From: Metaphire vulgaris
Lineage: Eukaryota > Annelida > Clitellata > Crassiclitellata > Megascolecidae
Direction of reading: 5' to 3'
DNA: 64,000 bases
Assembly: GCA_018105865.1 (NCBI GenBank)
Contig: CM030845.1
Location: forward strand, 13,979,390 to 14,043,389
Of the stretch, positions 1 through 64,000 are shown piece after piece. The translations under genes were made by a program, and so were the position numbers. Every line of letters starts with the position of its first letter. Positions within the stretch are counted from its first letter, which is position 1. The notes beneath the pieces were generated by a model. That model saw only the letters and a list, made by a program, of their open reading frames with translations, ran no database searches and was not told the origin of the DNA.

Positions 1-480
1 CTTCTTCAGATGTGGGTGAACCACCGCATGCTTCCATCTTGGAGGAACCGACCCTTCCTGCAGCGATAAAGCTATTATGGATGTAATGAAGGGCGCGAGT
101 ATATCAATCGATTCCACCAACAGACATGTAGGAAGAGGGTCGTTCCGACATTGCTCCATAGGTGAAGATCTGACAATTGCCTTCACTTCCTCTACAGTAG
201 AGGGTGAAAACGAAGTCATGGCAGGGCCTGAATAGTGCCGTATTCCGGTGACTACTATCCAGCTGTCTTAGATCGAATTTCCTGGATCTTCTTGTCGATA
301 TGTGAGTGGAACTCATCTGCCGTAAAGCCCTCAACCAGATTAATCCTGGTCGATCTTCGACCCATTAATCAGACTTGTGGAGAGCCGTGGGTAGATAAGT
401 CCAAGGTTCGCTGCCAATACTGCCGCCCTTTCTGTCTGACCAACTTCCTGCTGGACTTGAGCGCAACACGCCAGGTACTA
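1..480 (-). mobile_element. CR1-type LINE fragment: linker and start of RT domain
   Basis: Read leftward, the frame gives FSPSTVEEVKAIVRSSP, then ESIDILAPFITSII, then QEGSVPPRWKHAVVHPHLKK, which runs off the edge of the window. This is the RT N-terminal region of jockey/CR1-group ORF2. A frameshift near 240-265 joins it to an upstream linker containing HGSPQV and FHSHIDKKIQEI. The catalytic part lies outside the window. Confidence 0.85.
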
Positions 481-543
481 TATATTATGCTCTAATCTAG
501 TATACAGTATAACATTGACTACCGTTGTTTATAAGGAGTGTAG

Positions 544-2121
544 GACATTCTCCCCTGGACATAATCCCCCCGGACATTATCCCCCGGTACACCCTTTGAA
601 ATGACACTGCCGGACATAATCCCCCCTTTGTTTACTCTATGGGCTTTGACGAAAAGCAGTGTATTGCACCTGCACGGGGTCATATAATCATTACCCACAC
701 CAAAAACCAGACACGAAACACTAACCCTAAACGATACTGACGGCAAAATTAAGATCTATGATATTGATTTACACTAGATTAGATTAGATTAGATAGTTCA
801 TTAATAGGCGCACTTTAGCACAAATGCGCCGCTGCTGATTGGTCAAAGAATAATGTTTTAAGTCTTGAAAGGAAAACGTCTCGAGAGGTGGTATTGTCCC
901 ATAGCTCCGCTGGGAGAGCATTCCAGTAGTAAGGTCCTAGCGTCCTAAATGAACGATCGCCAATCTTTGTGCTGGTTCGAGTAGTGACCAAAGTTTTTGT
1001 GTTATCTGATCTGAGCCCGAACGGTCTGTGCATCGACCTCAACTGCTTACATTCACAGGAAAGGTATTCCGGTGCCTCTACTCGGAGACACTTATCAACC
1101 AGGGAAATGTTCTTAAAAATCAGTCTCTGCTTGACCGGAGTCCAATGCAATTCGCGTAGAACCAGTGTGATATGCTGGTTCCTGTGTCTGTTAAAAGACG
1201 GGCTGCAGCATTCTGCACCACCTGAAGGCGCTGAATTTGTGTTTTGCTGATTTGTACTAACAAGCTATTACAGTAGTCCAGTCTTGTACTTACAAGTGCA
1301 TGAACTAACACCTTTGCCACTTCTTGTGTCAGAGCAGATATTATTGATCTCAATTTCCGTAGTTCGCCGAAACGGCTTGCAACAACCTTGTTGTGCTGAA
1401 CCATTGTCAGATTTTCGTCCAACATAACACCTAGATTTCATACAACTTTAGAACAGAAGATTTCAATCGATCCAATACTGATTTTATCCAGTATTACTTT
1501 ATCTATCTGTTTCCTATGCCCTAGGCAGATTAGTTCAGTTTTTTGTGGATTGAGTTTGAGCCTATTCCTGCTTAACCACCCTTCTACGTCTCTTATGCAG
1601 GCTTGCAGTGCTTCCGCTACATCCTTTACTTCAGTGGGGTGGTGGCTGAGATACAGTTGGATGTCATCTGCATAGTAGTGCATATTGAGCTTGTGTATCA
1701 TTACTATGTCATCGAGCTCACTAACGAAGATAGCGAACAACAGAGGTCCAAGGATCGATCCTTGCGGAACTCCATAGGCAACTTTCCTGAGACCAGATAC
1801 TGATCCACCATAGTGCACACGCATAGTCCTATCTGTTAAGTAGGATTTTAACCATTCAAGTGCAACTCCCCGCACCCCGACCCTTTGTTCTAATCTTTGC
1901 AGAAGTATTCCATGGTCCACTGTATTGAAAGCGGCCGAAAAGACAAATCGAGTAATACCAGTGTAGTCACTTTCCCTTTGTCTGCCGCATCGAATACATC
2001 AGAGAGAATACGCAATAGGGCCGTTCATTACTTCATTACATTGTTCATTACTTCGTTGCCGGGAGGGGAATATGTCCGGGGAGATAATGTCCGGGGGGAT
2101 TATGTCCAGGGGGAGAATGTC
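544..2121. mobile_element. Candidate TIR element whose inverted arms bracket a LINE
   Basis: The left arm (544-586) carries GACATTCTCCCCTGGACA followed by two ATAATCCCCC/ATTATCCCCC units. The right arm (2071-2121) is the reverse complement with few differences. A further unit sits at 612-627. Between the arms lies the LINE of the next entry plus about 200 bases of other sequence. The simplest reading is a short TIR element split by the LINE. No clear target duplication was found. The region 481-767 holds nothing else recognisable. Confidence 0.5.
768..2020 (-). mobile_element. CR1/L2-group LINE, 5'-truncated, RT to 3' tail
   Basis: Reads SAAFNTVDHGILLQRL (motif A), YGVPQGSILGPLLF (motif B), MHYYADDIQLYLS (motif C), LDYCNSLL, then GDRSFRTLGPYYWNALP and a stop. 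It needs at least three frame changes (near 1935, 1430 and 1150). The 3' end is a (TCTAA)n tail, seen on the plus strand as repeated attag at 768-795. The same 3' motif recurs at 9530-9720. Confidence 0.88.
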
Positions 2122-3755
2122 TGCTGCACCCCACTGAAACAGACGGGACTTGACATACACGTGACGTCCAACTACTGACCAGCATCGAACCTGCCATTCT
2201 TATCCAAGCTTCTGGAGAGGATTGTCAGCAAGCGACTGGTCGAATTTCTAAACGCGAATGGGCTGATGCCCCAGGACCAATCGGTGTACCACCTGGGCAT
2301 TCAATGGAAACCGCCGTGCTGAAGACATTCAACGATGTAGTGGACGCAGTCGCGAACGGCCGGGTGGCACTGCTCTGCCTCCACGACCTCTCCGCCGCGT
2401 TCGATACGGTGGATCACCAGATCCTTATCCAGCGGCTGGTGAGGTTATACGGCCTTGGGGGTCGGGCCTCAGCTGGTTCGAGAGCTACCTCAGCGGCAGG
2501 ACACAATCAGTCCGGTGTGGCGGCCAAATGTCGGGAAAGCGCATCGTCCAGCATGGTGTACCGCAGAGGTCGGTTCTCGGCCCTCTGCTATTTATTCTCT
2601 TCATCATGGATTTAAGAAAGATCTCCATCGCGTTTGGCCTGACAATGCACGGCTATGCGGATGATGTGCAGTTGTATTCTTCCTGCCTGCCCGCCAACAT
2701 GGAGCAACTGAGACGTCGTTTCTCGACTGCATTGCAGAGATTATTACTTGGACAGAGGAGAACCAATTGGCCCTTAACCTGGCTAAGACCGAGTTCCTGT
2801 GGATGAGCACTCCCCAGAGGAAGCATTTACTGAGCCCTGCACCTTTCACGCTGGGTGATGTTACCGTTGCTCCCTCAAAGAGTCTACGACTCCTAGGGGT
2901 ACTACTCGATGAGACGTTGTCATTTGAGGAACACATCAACAAAGTGGTCCGTGGCTGCTACTACCACCTATGGAGAGTCAGATTGGTCTGCTGGCATGCG
3001 CGCGTGTGCGCCCTCATCCTGCCCAGGCTGGGCTATTGCAACAGTGTGATGCTGGGCTTCCCTGATACGAAGCTGAACTGACTGCAGTCCGTACTCAACA
3101 CAGCCGCTCAAGTCATCTTCAGCAGCCCCCTGGGGAGCACATGTGACCTCCAGCTGCACAACCAGCTGCACTGGCTTCGAGCCCTGGAGCGCATCATCCA
3201 CAAGTGCTGCTGGCAGAGGCATAGCGTCCCAATGGCTACTATGGCTCGAGCCATGGGTGGGACATGTGGAGGGGAGGCAAATTGAGCGGTGATGACCTTT
3301 TTTTTGCTTGTCAGCCATAAGAACAGCAGATTGGGGTGGCATTTTTTTCAGGAGCCATGGGCGGCACAAGACCACGCTATGCCACTGGCTGCTGGTTCAC
3401 CTTTCGGGCGCCTAATGATCTGCTCTGCCCACAGTACCTGGCCGAATTGGTTCTAAGATCGACGTCGAACGTGCGGAGGTCGGCATTTCGATCCAGCCAC
3501 CGTGTCCTACTGCTTGTCCCGCCTCCGTCGCAGACCCTGAAGTTTGGGGACAGGTCCTTCACACGCGGGAGCCTGTTGCTCTGGAACGATTTACCGCCCG
3601 CGGTGACTGAAGCAGGCTCGGCTGGGCTGTTCCTGTGAGAACTAAAGACACACCTTTTTAGTCTAGGTTATGGTTTGACTGTGTGTGCAGTGCCCTTGTC
3701 GTAGACCATAGCCTAGTGCACGGCGCTATAGAAGTTGTCTAAAAATAAATAAATA
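2122..3755 (+). mobile_element. CR1-type LINE family A, copy 1 (decayed)
   Basis: Same family as the better copy at 52512-53945. It reads SNYxPASNLPF, LSAAFDTVDHQILIQRL, HGYADDVQLYSSC, GDVTVAPSKSLRLLGVLL, GYCNSVMLGF, then GDRSFTRGSLLLWN in different frames, with stops and frameshifts. The 3' UTR carries ggcgctatagaagttgtc and an (AAAT)n tail at 3742-3758. A hAT-type MITE interrupts it at 3214-3387. Confidence 0.9.
3214..3387. mobile_element. hAT-type MITE, 174 bp, 8-bp TSD
   Basis: Ends are CAGAGGCATAGCGT and, on the other strand, CAGTGGCATAGCGT. It is flanked by identical GCTGCTGG at 3206-3213 and 3388-3395. Removing it restores the ...HKCCW/FTFRAPND reading of the host LINE. It has no coding capacity, and the 8-bp duplication is typical of hAT. 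Confidence 0.92.
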
Positions 3756-3829
3756 AATCACTATTATATGTTTAACTTCACTGAAGAGATATTATTCAAC
3801 TTATATTATTAACAATTAATGCAGCACCA

Positions 3830-3925
3830 TTATTATTTTACTATTTTCCAACATTTTTCCATGGCACACTTATACCATTGCTGCGGCACAGTTGTGTGCC
3901 ACGACACACAGGTTGGGAAGCACTG
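3830..3925 (-). mobile_element. hAT-like terminus fragment
   Basis: On the minus strand the sequence starts CAGTGCTTCCCAACCTGTG and continues GTCGTGGCACAC, resembling terminal sequence of old hAT elements in many animal genomes. The other end was not found. The flanks 3756-3830 and 3926-4010 are AT-rich with nothing recognisable. Confidence 0.35.
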
Positions 3926-4009
3926 GGATAGAATGTAGGTTTTTGTAAAGATTTTGCTATAAGATTTTTTGGAGAATAGTTTAATTTTTTTCGGAAGGTT
4001 TGTGGAGTG

Positions 4010-4140
4010 ATAGCCAATGTTGACTGTTTATTGACTAAAAAGAACTTGAGTCATTAATCTTTCTGATCTCTGATGGAAGATCATTTCAGAGCCGAGGCGC
4101 AGTGTGCGAGATAAACCAATCTGAGAATTTCAGTGACGTG
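4010..4140 (-). mobile_element. LINE C-terminal fragment
   Basis: Minus-strand frame reads FISHTAPRLxNDLPSEIR, then KINDSSSF and a stop. This is the conserved C-terminal tail of CR1/L2-type ORF2 (usually PRLWNDLPSEIR). TGG is mutated to TGA. Confidence 0.6.
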
Positions 4141-4194
4141 GCTGTTGACTGAATGAGAGTCAAGATGAACAAGTTGACCGCTGGGACCAAGAAA

Positions 4195-4295
4195 TAACAA
4201 ATTTTTTAGTGCAAGGGCTGTGAACGAATGGAAAGTCTGTCACAGATGAAGGTAAAGACAGTTTCAATTGACTGATAGCAGACTGGTAGGTGCTA
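4195..4295 (+). mobile_element. Crack/CR1-type LINE C-terminal fragment
   Basis: Reads NKFFSARAVNEWK followed by degenerate sequence with stops. It matches the NFFSARVVDKWNSL tail of the Crack-type copies at 38824-39006 and 47760-47880. From 4296 to 4600 there is AT-rich sequence with nothing recognisable. Confidence 0.45.
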
Positions 4296-4610
4296 AAAAG
4301 TGCTATCTGATCAATGTACTACAATTCTATTTTAAACCACTTTTTCTGTAAGTTTTGATGAAAGAGAAATGTTTCAAAATTGGTTAAAGAGAATTTTTAA
4401 AAGAATAAGAAAATAAAAGTTTTAAAAGAAAATGGAAAGATGCCACTTGAGAGGGACAGATTTACAATTTTAGTTGTTGTCATTGCAAGGAGGGCATATT
4501 GTTTCAGTAAGGAAGTCAGAATTTGGACAGCATAGAAATATTTATAAGACACCACAATGCATACTAACTTACATGTGGTAATAGTAGTAACAATTACCTT
4601 CTTGTGTTAA

Positions 4611-4667
4611 TATTTCGATTATTATTATTATTAGTAGTAGTAGTAGTAGTAGTAGTATCAGTATCAG

Positions 4668-4724
<57 letters not shown>
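4611..4724. repeat. Compound microsatellite (ATT/TAG/ATC)n
   Basis: Runs of ATT, TAG, ATC and ATT triplets. The position, directly at the 3' end of the minus-strand LINE that follows, marks it as that LINE's tail. Open frames here are low-complexity artefacts. Confidence 0.85.
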
Positions 4725-4727
<3 letters not shown>

Positions 4728-4965
4728 GATGACTTCCATAGCACCGTGGCAAATGAAGGTCAAGGGCGCTTTCATAAATGTCACTTGAATGAGATGTTAA
4801 ACAAGCGAGAATTTAAATTCCTCCACAATGAGATGACAGAGTTGGTTGCCATAATATTCATGGGCAATGAGCTCCATAGGATTGGATTCCTTCGAGAGGC
4901 CGATCTCTCACTGTACTTAGCTGTCTTAGCTGGAGGTGGAATAACGTGAATGAAGTTTGGAGCAT
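4725..4965 (-). mobile_element. CR1-type LINE 3' end
   Basis: Minus strand reads PPPAKTAKYSERSASRRN, PILWSSLPMNIMATNSV, then RLFNISFK and a stop. A 3' UTR with aaagcgcccttgacc and the triplet tail follows. It is 5'-truncated and ends about 80 bases from DMC1 exon 7. Confidence 0.8.
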
Positions 4966-5048
4966 CAATCAGTGATTGTAATACTTGTTACAAAAAATCT
5001 GTAAGTGAATTTATGAGTATGATTAAAGCCCGTGTTCATAAAGGATAC

Positions 5049-61518
<56,470 letters not shown>

Positions 61519-61739
61519 GATAACACTGCCACTCTAGAGTTATACAGACATTCACAGAAATTAAGTTAAAATAGAATGACAGATTTTAAACATATTAATA
61601 AATCAGCAAACAGCAACTTCAAACTGTCACTGTGAATGACATAATTATAAATATTATAAATTGGCCAATATATTCTGTCCAAATATTCCAGTTCTGTCTA
61701 CCCTTTTCATTGGCATAGCCAGGATTCTTCCAGAATAGG

Positions 61740-62455
61740 GGTCATCTAGGCCTCTCCAAATTATATTTCAAGTTTCAACTAGGGCTTTTGGGAAAATGTC
61801 ACGAAAAAAATTTATTTAGGGTAATATTAGGTTCAAATCTTGAGAGTTGGAGCATATTTTCAAACTACATGACCACATCAGCAATCTCCCTATCTCTATC
61901 CCCCAAATTAAGAACATTTTTTCATTGGTTTTGCACAGATTTCACAACCAGTCTAATAGGGGATCATAACTCCCTTGTGAACAGAGCCCTCTCATGGCTG
62001 TGCTAGTGGTCATTAGTTCTCTAATAGTTTCTGGGGCAGAATTCCAATCACCAAAAATTCAGGGTAATGCCAGGTTCAAATCTTAAACATTGGAACAAAT
62101 TTTCAGACTATATGACAAACAACCAATGACAACCCCAATTTGATAAAATTTTCTTTATGTTTTTGCAAAAATCTCACAACTAGTCTTGGCCTGAATAGAG
62201 GGGGTCTGAAACTTGGCCCCTTCTCATGGTTATGCTAATGGGCATCAAGACACGCAATTTCCATTTATTTCAACTAAGGGGTTCGGGACAGCATTGCGAG
62301 CTCCCCTAGTGCAGTCTGGGACGGAGCCCCAGCCACAGAAGTTCTGAGCAATTGGGCTCTAATACAACTTGTATATCGAATCTGTCAACAATCACCCTAT
62401 CCCCCACTGAAAAATTTCTTGTCAGAGTACAAGATGAACAGATCAATTAGAAAAA
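61740..62455. repeat. Degenerate tandem repeat, about 3 units of 220-270 bp
   Basis: Units start near 61741, 62010 and 62232. Shared blocks include agggtaat..aggttcaaatctt, ggaacaaattttcagacta-like, tttcacaac-agtct and tctcatggctgtgctagtgg / tctcatggttatgctaatgg. The outer edge carries cattggcatagccaggatt, a hAT-like end. Non-coding; it lies 220-940 bases upstream of the DMC1 ATG. Confidence 0.65.
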
Positions 62456-62464
62456 GGCCAAAAC

Positions 62465-62706
62465 CAATTCAATGACATTGTCAACACGATTATCAATAGG
62501 GATCAGGTACTTCTGTGTATGCTTGACCCCTCCGCAGCGTTTGACATCGTCAACCACTCCATTCTCATTTGCTGCCTTGAGCTATCCTTCGAGATTAAAG
62601 ACCAAGCGCTACTCTGGCTGTGTAATTACCTCTCAGAGAAAACGCAGTCTGTCACCTGGGAAGGCCGCACATCAGCTAAATGTCCTGTTCGCTGTGGAGT
62701 ACCACA
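62465..62706 (+). mobile_element. CR1-type LINE RT fragment
   Basis: Reads NDIVNTIINRDQVLLCMLD, SAAFDIVNHSILICCLELSF, SEKTQSVTWEGRTSAKCPV, RCGVP. It is the same family as 60757-61185 in inverse orientation, so DMC1 exon 1 lies between inverted CR1 copies. Confidence 0.88.
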
Positions 62707-62900
62707 CAGTGTTGCGCGGTAACAAAGTAAAAGTAACGCGTTACATTACTTAAGTACAATTCTGAGTACTTCGTACTGTAACGAAGTACACAACTTACGA
62801 AGTACTTTTTACTTGTAACGAAGTAAGTTTTTATTCAAATATTAGTACTTTTACTTCGTTACATTATGTCTTTCACGTTTCGTTACAAGTAAAATTTCTC
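62707..62900 (+). mobile_element. hAT-type element end with GTAACGAAGTA arrays
   Basis: Starts CAGTGTTGCGCGGTAAC within the CR1 motif B and continues with repeated aagtaacgcgttac and taacgaagta units, a known style of hAT terminus. The far end was not found. 62901-63029 is unassigned. Confidence 0.65.
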
Positions 62901-63029
62901 ATCGCCAAATTTCGATACATTTACTGGAGTATCTGTTTAATTCTTCACAACTTCCCGTGTTTAGTCGTGCACCTGTATGAGTTGATATTCACAGGTTTCC
63001 CTGCTGGTTTTGTCCTTACTATCCTGTCA

Positions 63030-63275
63030 CTAACAGCTTGGTATCCCATCACAAATTTGTCTGATTTCCTTTTTTATCCATATCACTACCACTCTGTGTC
63101 CTGTTTTCTCACCCCCACTGTATTCAATCATATTGTCCTCACTGCTGCTGAAATGACCATCTCTCCACCTTGTTTCTGCTAGTTCTACTATGTCTAGTTT
63201 TAACCTTTTAAATTCTTTCTCAATCAAAGATAGTTTACCATTGCATAGCAAGCTTCATACAAACCACGTATCTAT
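63030..63275 (-). mobile_element. LINE endonuclease start, split by a MITE
   Basis: Minus strand: upstream of the MITE TW-V, then LCNGKLSLIEKEFKRLKLDI, VELAETRWRDGHFSSSEDN, MIEYSGGEKTGHR, IWIKKEI. The TWNVRSL block of an APE-type endonuclease is interrupted by the 63276-63562 element. Sequence 63572-63780 to the right is probably its 5' region. Confidence 0.75.
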
Positions 63276-63562
63276 GGTATCACGGCAATTTGTCTACAGA
63301 CTTTTCGTCTACGACAATTCGCTTACAGACTCTTGGTCTACTGATAATAGGTCTACTACAATATCTGGGCTATGGTTAGGGTTAGGGTGGGTTTAGGTTA
63401 GAGCTATTGTTAGGGATATTGCTAGGGTTAGGGTTAGAGTTATGGGTAGGGTTATGGTTAGGGTTAGGTTTTGGTATCGTAGTAGACGTACTGTCGGTAG
63501 ACGAACAGTCTGTAGACGAATTGTCGTAGACGAAAAGTCTGTAGACGAATTGTCGCGGAACC
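63276..63562. mobile_element. MULE-like MITE with TTAGGG-rich core, 9-bp TSD
   Basis: 287 bases. The ends GGTATCACGGCAATTTGTC and GGTTCCGCGACAATTCGTC (reverse strand) lead into repeated gtctacagactttt / cgtctacgacaattcg units on both sides. The core is TTAGGG-like, with degenerate (GTTAGG)n at 63373-63472. Flanked by identical CGTATCTAT (63267-63275, 63563-63571). A 9-bp duplication suits Mutator-type elements. Confidence 0.82.
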
Positions 63563-63784
63563 CGTATCTATCCATAATGATTATTTTCTAAGTTTCATCA
63601 TTTTCTGATCAACATAGTCCTTCTTGAGCTGGTTCATCCACTGCTCAGCCTCCTATACTGGGCTTTGATCAAGAAACTTCATTTGTGCCCTCTTTGGCTA
63701 TCTGCTCAGTTGAACCCTCTAAATCCTTCCCATGTAGCTGTCTGTTTGATCGTTGCCCTGGGGGCTCAGCTCCGACAGGACACT

Positions 63785-64000
63785 CAGGGACGTCATTTGG
63801 GGGGCAGGGGGGGCATTTGCCCCCTGATTTTGAGGGGAAAAAATGTTTTGCCAATGTTTGTGTTATTTAGATTTTACACGCACGCCCTAAAGGAGTGCTT
63901 GATGATGTCGAGTAATTTTAAGTAACTAACCGTGAAAATTGGCTGACAAGAAAAAAAAAGGTCGTCAGCTTTTTTGCAAACTTGTAACTTGTCAGGTTGA
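63785..64000 (+). mobile_element. hAT-type element, left end, cut by window edge
   Basis: Starts CAGGGACGTCATTTGGGG with ggggggcatttgccccc behind it. It resembles the start at 41948 in the 41760-42346 element, including the later ctgacaagaaaaaaaaaggtcgtc block. The right end is outside the window. Confidence 0.65.

Noticed and set aside
4569..4784. Ile/Leu-rich frame, minus strand
   Set aside because: Translation of an ATT/TAG/ATC microsatellite.
1..5048. DMC1 exon 8
   Set aside because: No minus-strand block resembling RPDRLRDIA with splice borders was found; it probably lies outside the window.
61711..62235. Single hAT element from cattggcatagccag to ggttatgctaatg
   Set aside because: The ends resemble each other, but no 8-bp flanking match was found and the interior is a tandem repeat.
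63373..63472. Chromosome end or ancient telomere fusion
   Set aside because: The TTAGGG-like repeats are degenerate, short and enclosed in a TIR element with its own 9-bp duplication.

Overview
The window is animal nuclear DNA, probably from an invertebrate with a repeat-rich genome. The transposon mix (CR1/L2/Crack-type and RTE-type LINEs, many hAT-type DNA elements, tRNA-derived SINEs, solo LTRs) suggests this, but I cannot name the species. There is no operon structure, and nearly every long open frame belongs to a transposable element or a simple repeat.

The important content is a host gene hidden in tiny exons. Seven exons on the minus strand, at 61468-61518, 48141-48185, 34047-34097, 19144-19242, 14873-14955, 14332-14426 and 5049-5121, join in frame. 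They encode the first ~166 residues of DMC1, the meiosis-specific RecA/RAD51-family recombinase. They cover the acidic N-terminus, the helix-hairpin-helix domain, the FxxA oligomerisation motif, the Walker A loop (GEFRTGKT) and the strand ending FIDTEN. About 0.5 kb of coding sequence is spread over 56 kb. The rest of the gene (Walker B, DNA-binding loops, C-terminus) lies left of the window.

Most of the rest is intron. Intron 7 (1-5048, incomplete) holds CR1-type LINE copies, a TIR-flanked composite and a hAT MITE. Intron 6 (5122-14331) holds LINE 3' halves, a 2.1-kb TIR element with GA- and CT-rich arrays, a hAT transposase relic with a BED finger, a TA-flanked TIR element and a ~140-bp satellite. 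Intron 5 (446 bp) holds no recognisable element. Intron 4 (14956-19143) holds a CR1 5' half with an SGNH-esterase ORF1 and a hAT nested in a hAT. Intron 3 (19243-34046) holds a LINE broken into at least five pieces by nested insertions, a tandem duplication and a large inverted duplication. Intron 2 (34098-48140) holds a SINE, a ~0.9-kb non-coding retroposon, a solo LTR in an (AAT)n tract, and a nearly complete RTE-type LINE inserted into a Crack-type LINE with a 12-bp target duplication. Intron 1 (48186-61467) holds more CR1 and RTE copies and four hAT-type elements. Upstream of the start codon (61519-64000) are a degenerate tandem repeat, a CR1 fragment, a hAT end and a 9-bp-TSD MITE with a TTAGGG-like core.

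All DMC1 exons are open with GT-AG borders, so the gene looks functional as far as it can be seen. The transposon genes are mostly decayed. The best preserved are the RTE ORF (44596-47685, two in-frame stops), a Crack RT (43165-44226) and a CR1-type RT (52601-53935). LINE clade names come from motif recognition by eye and are approximate.
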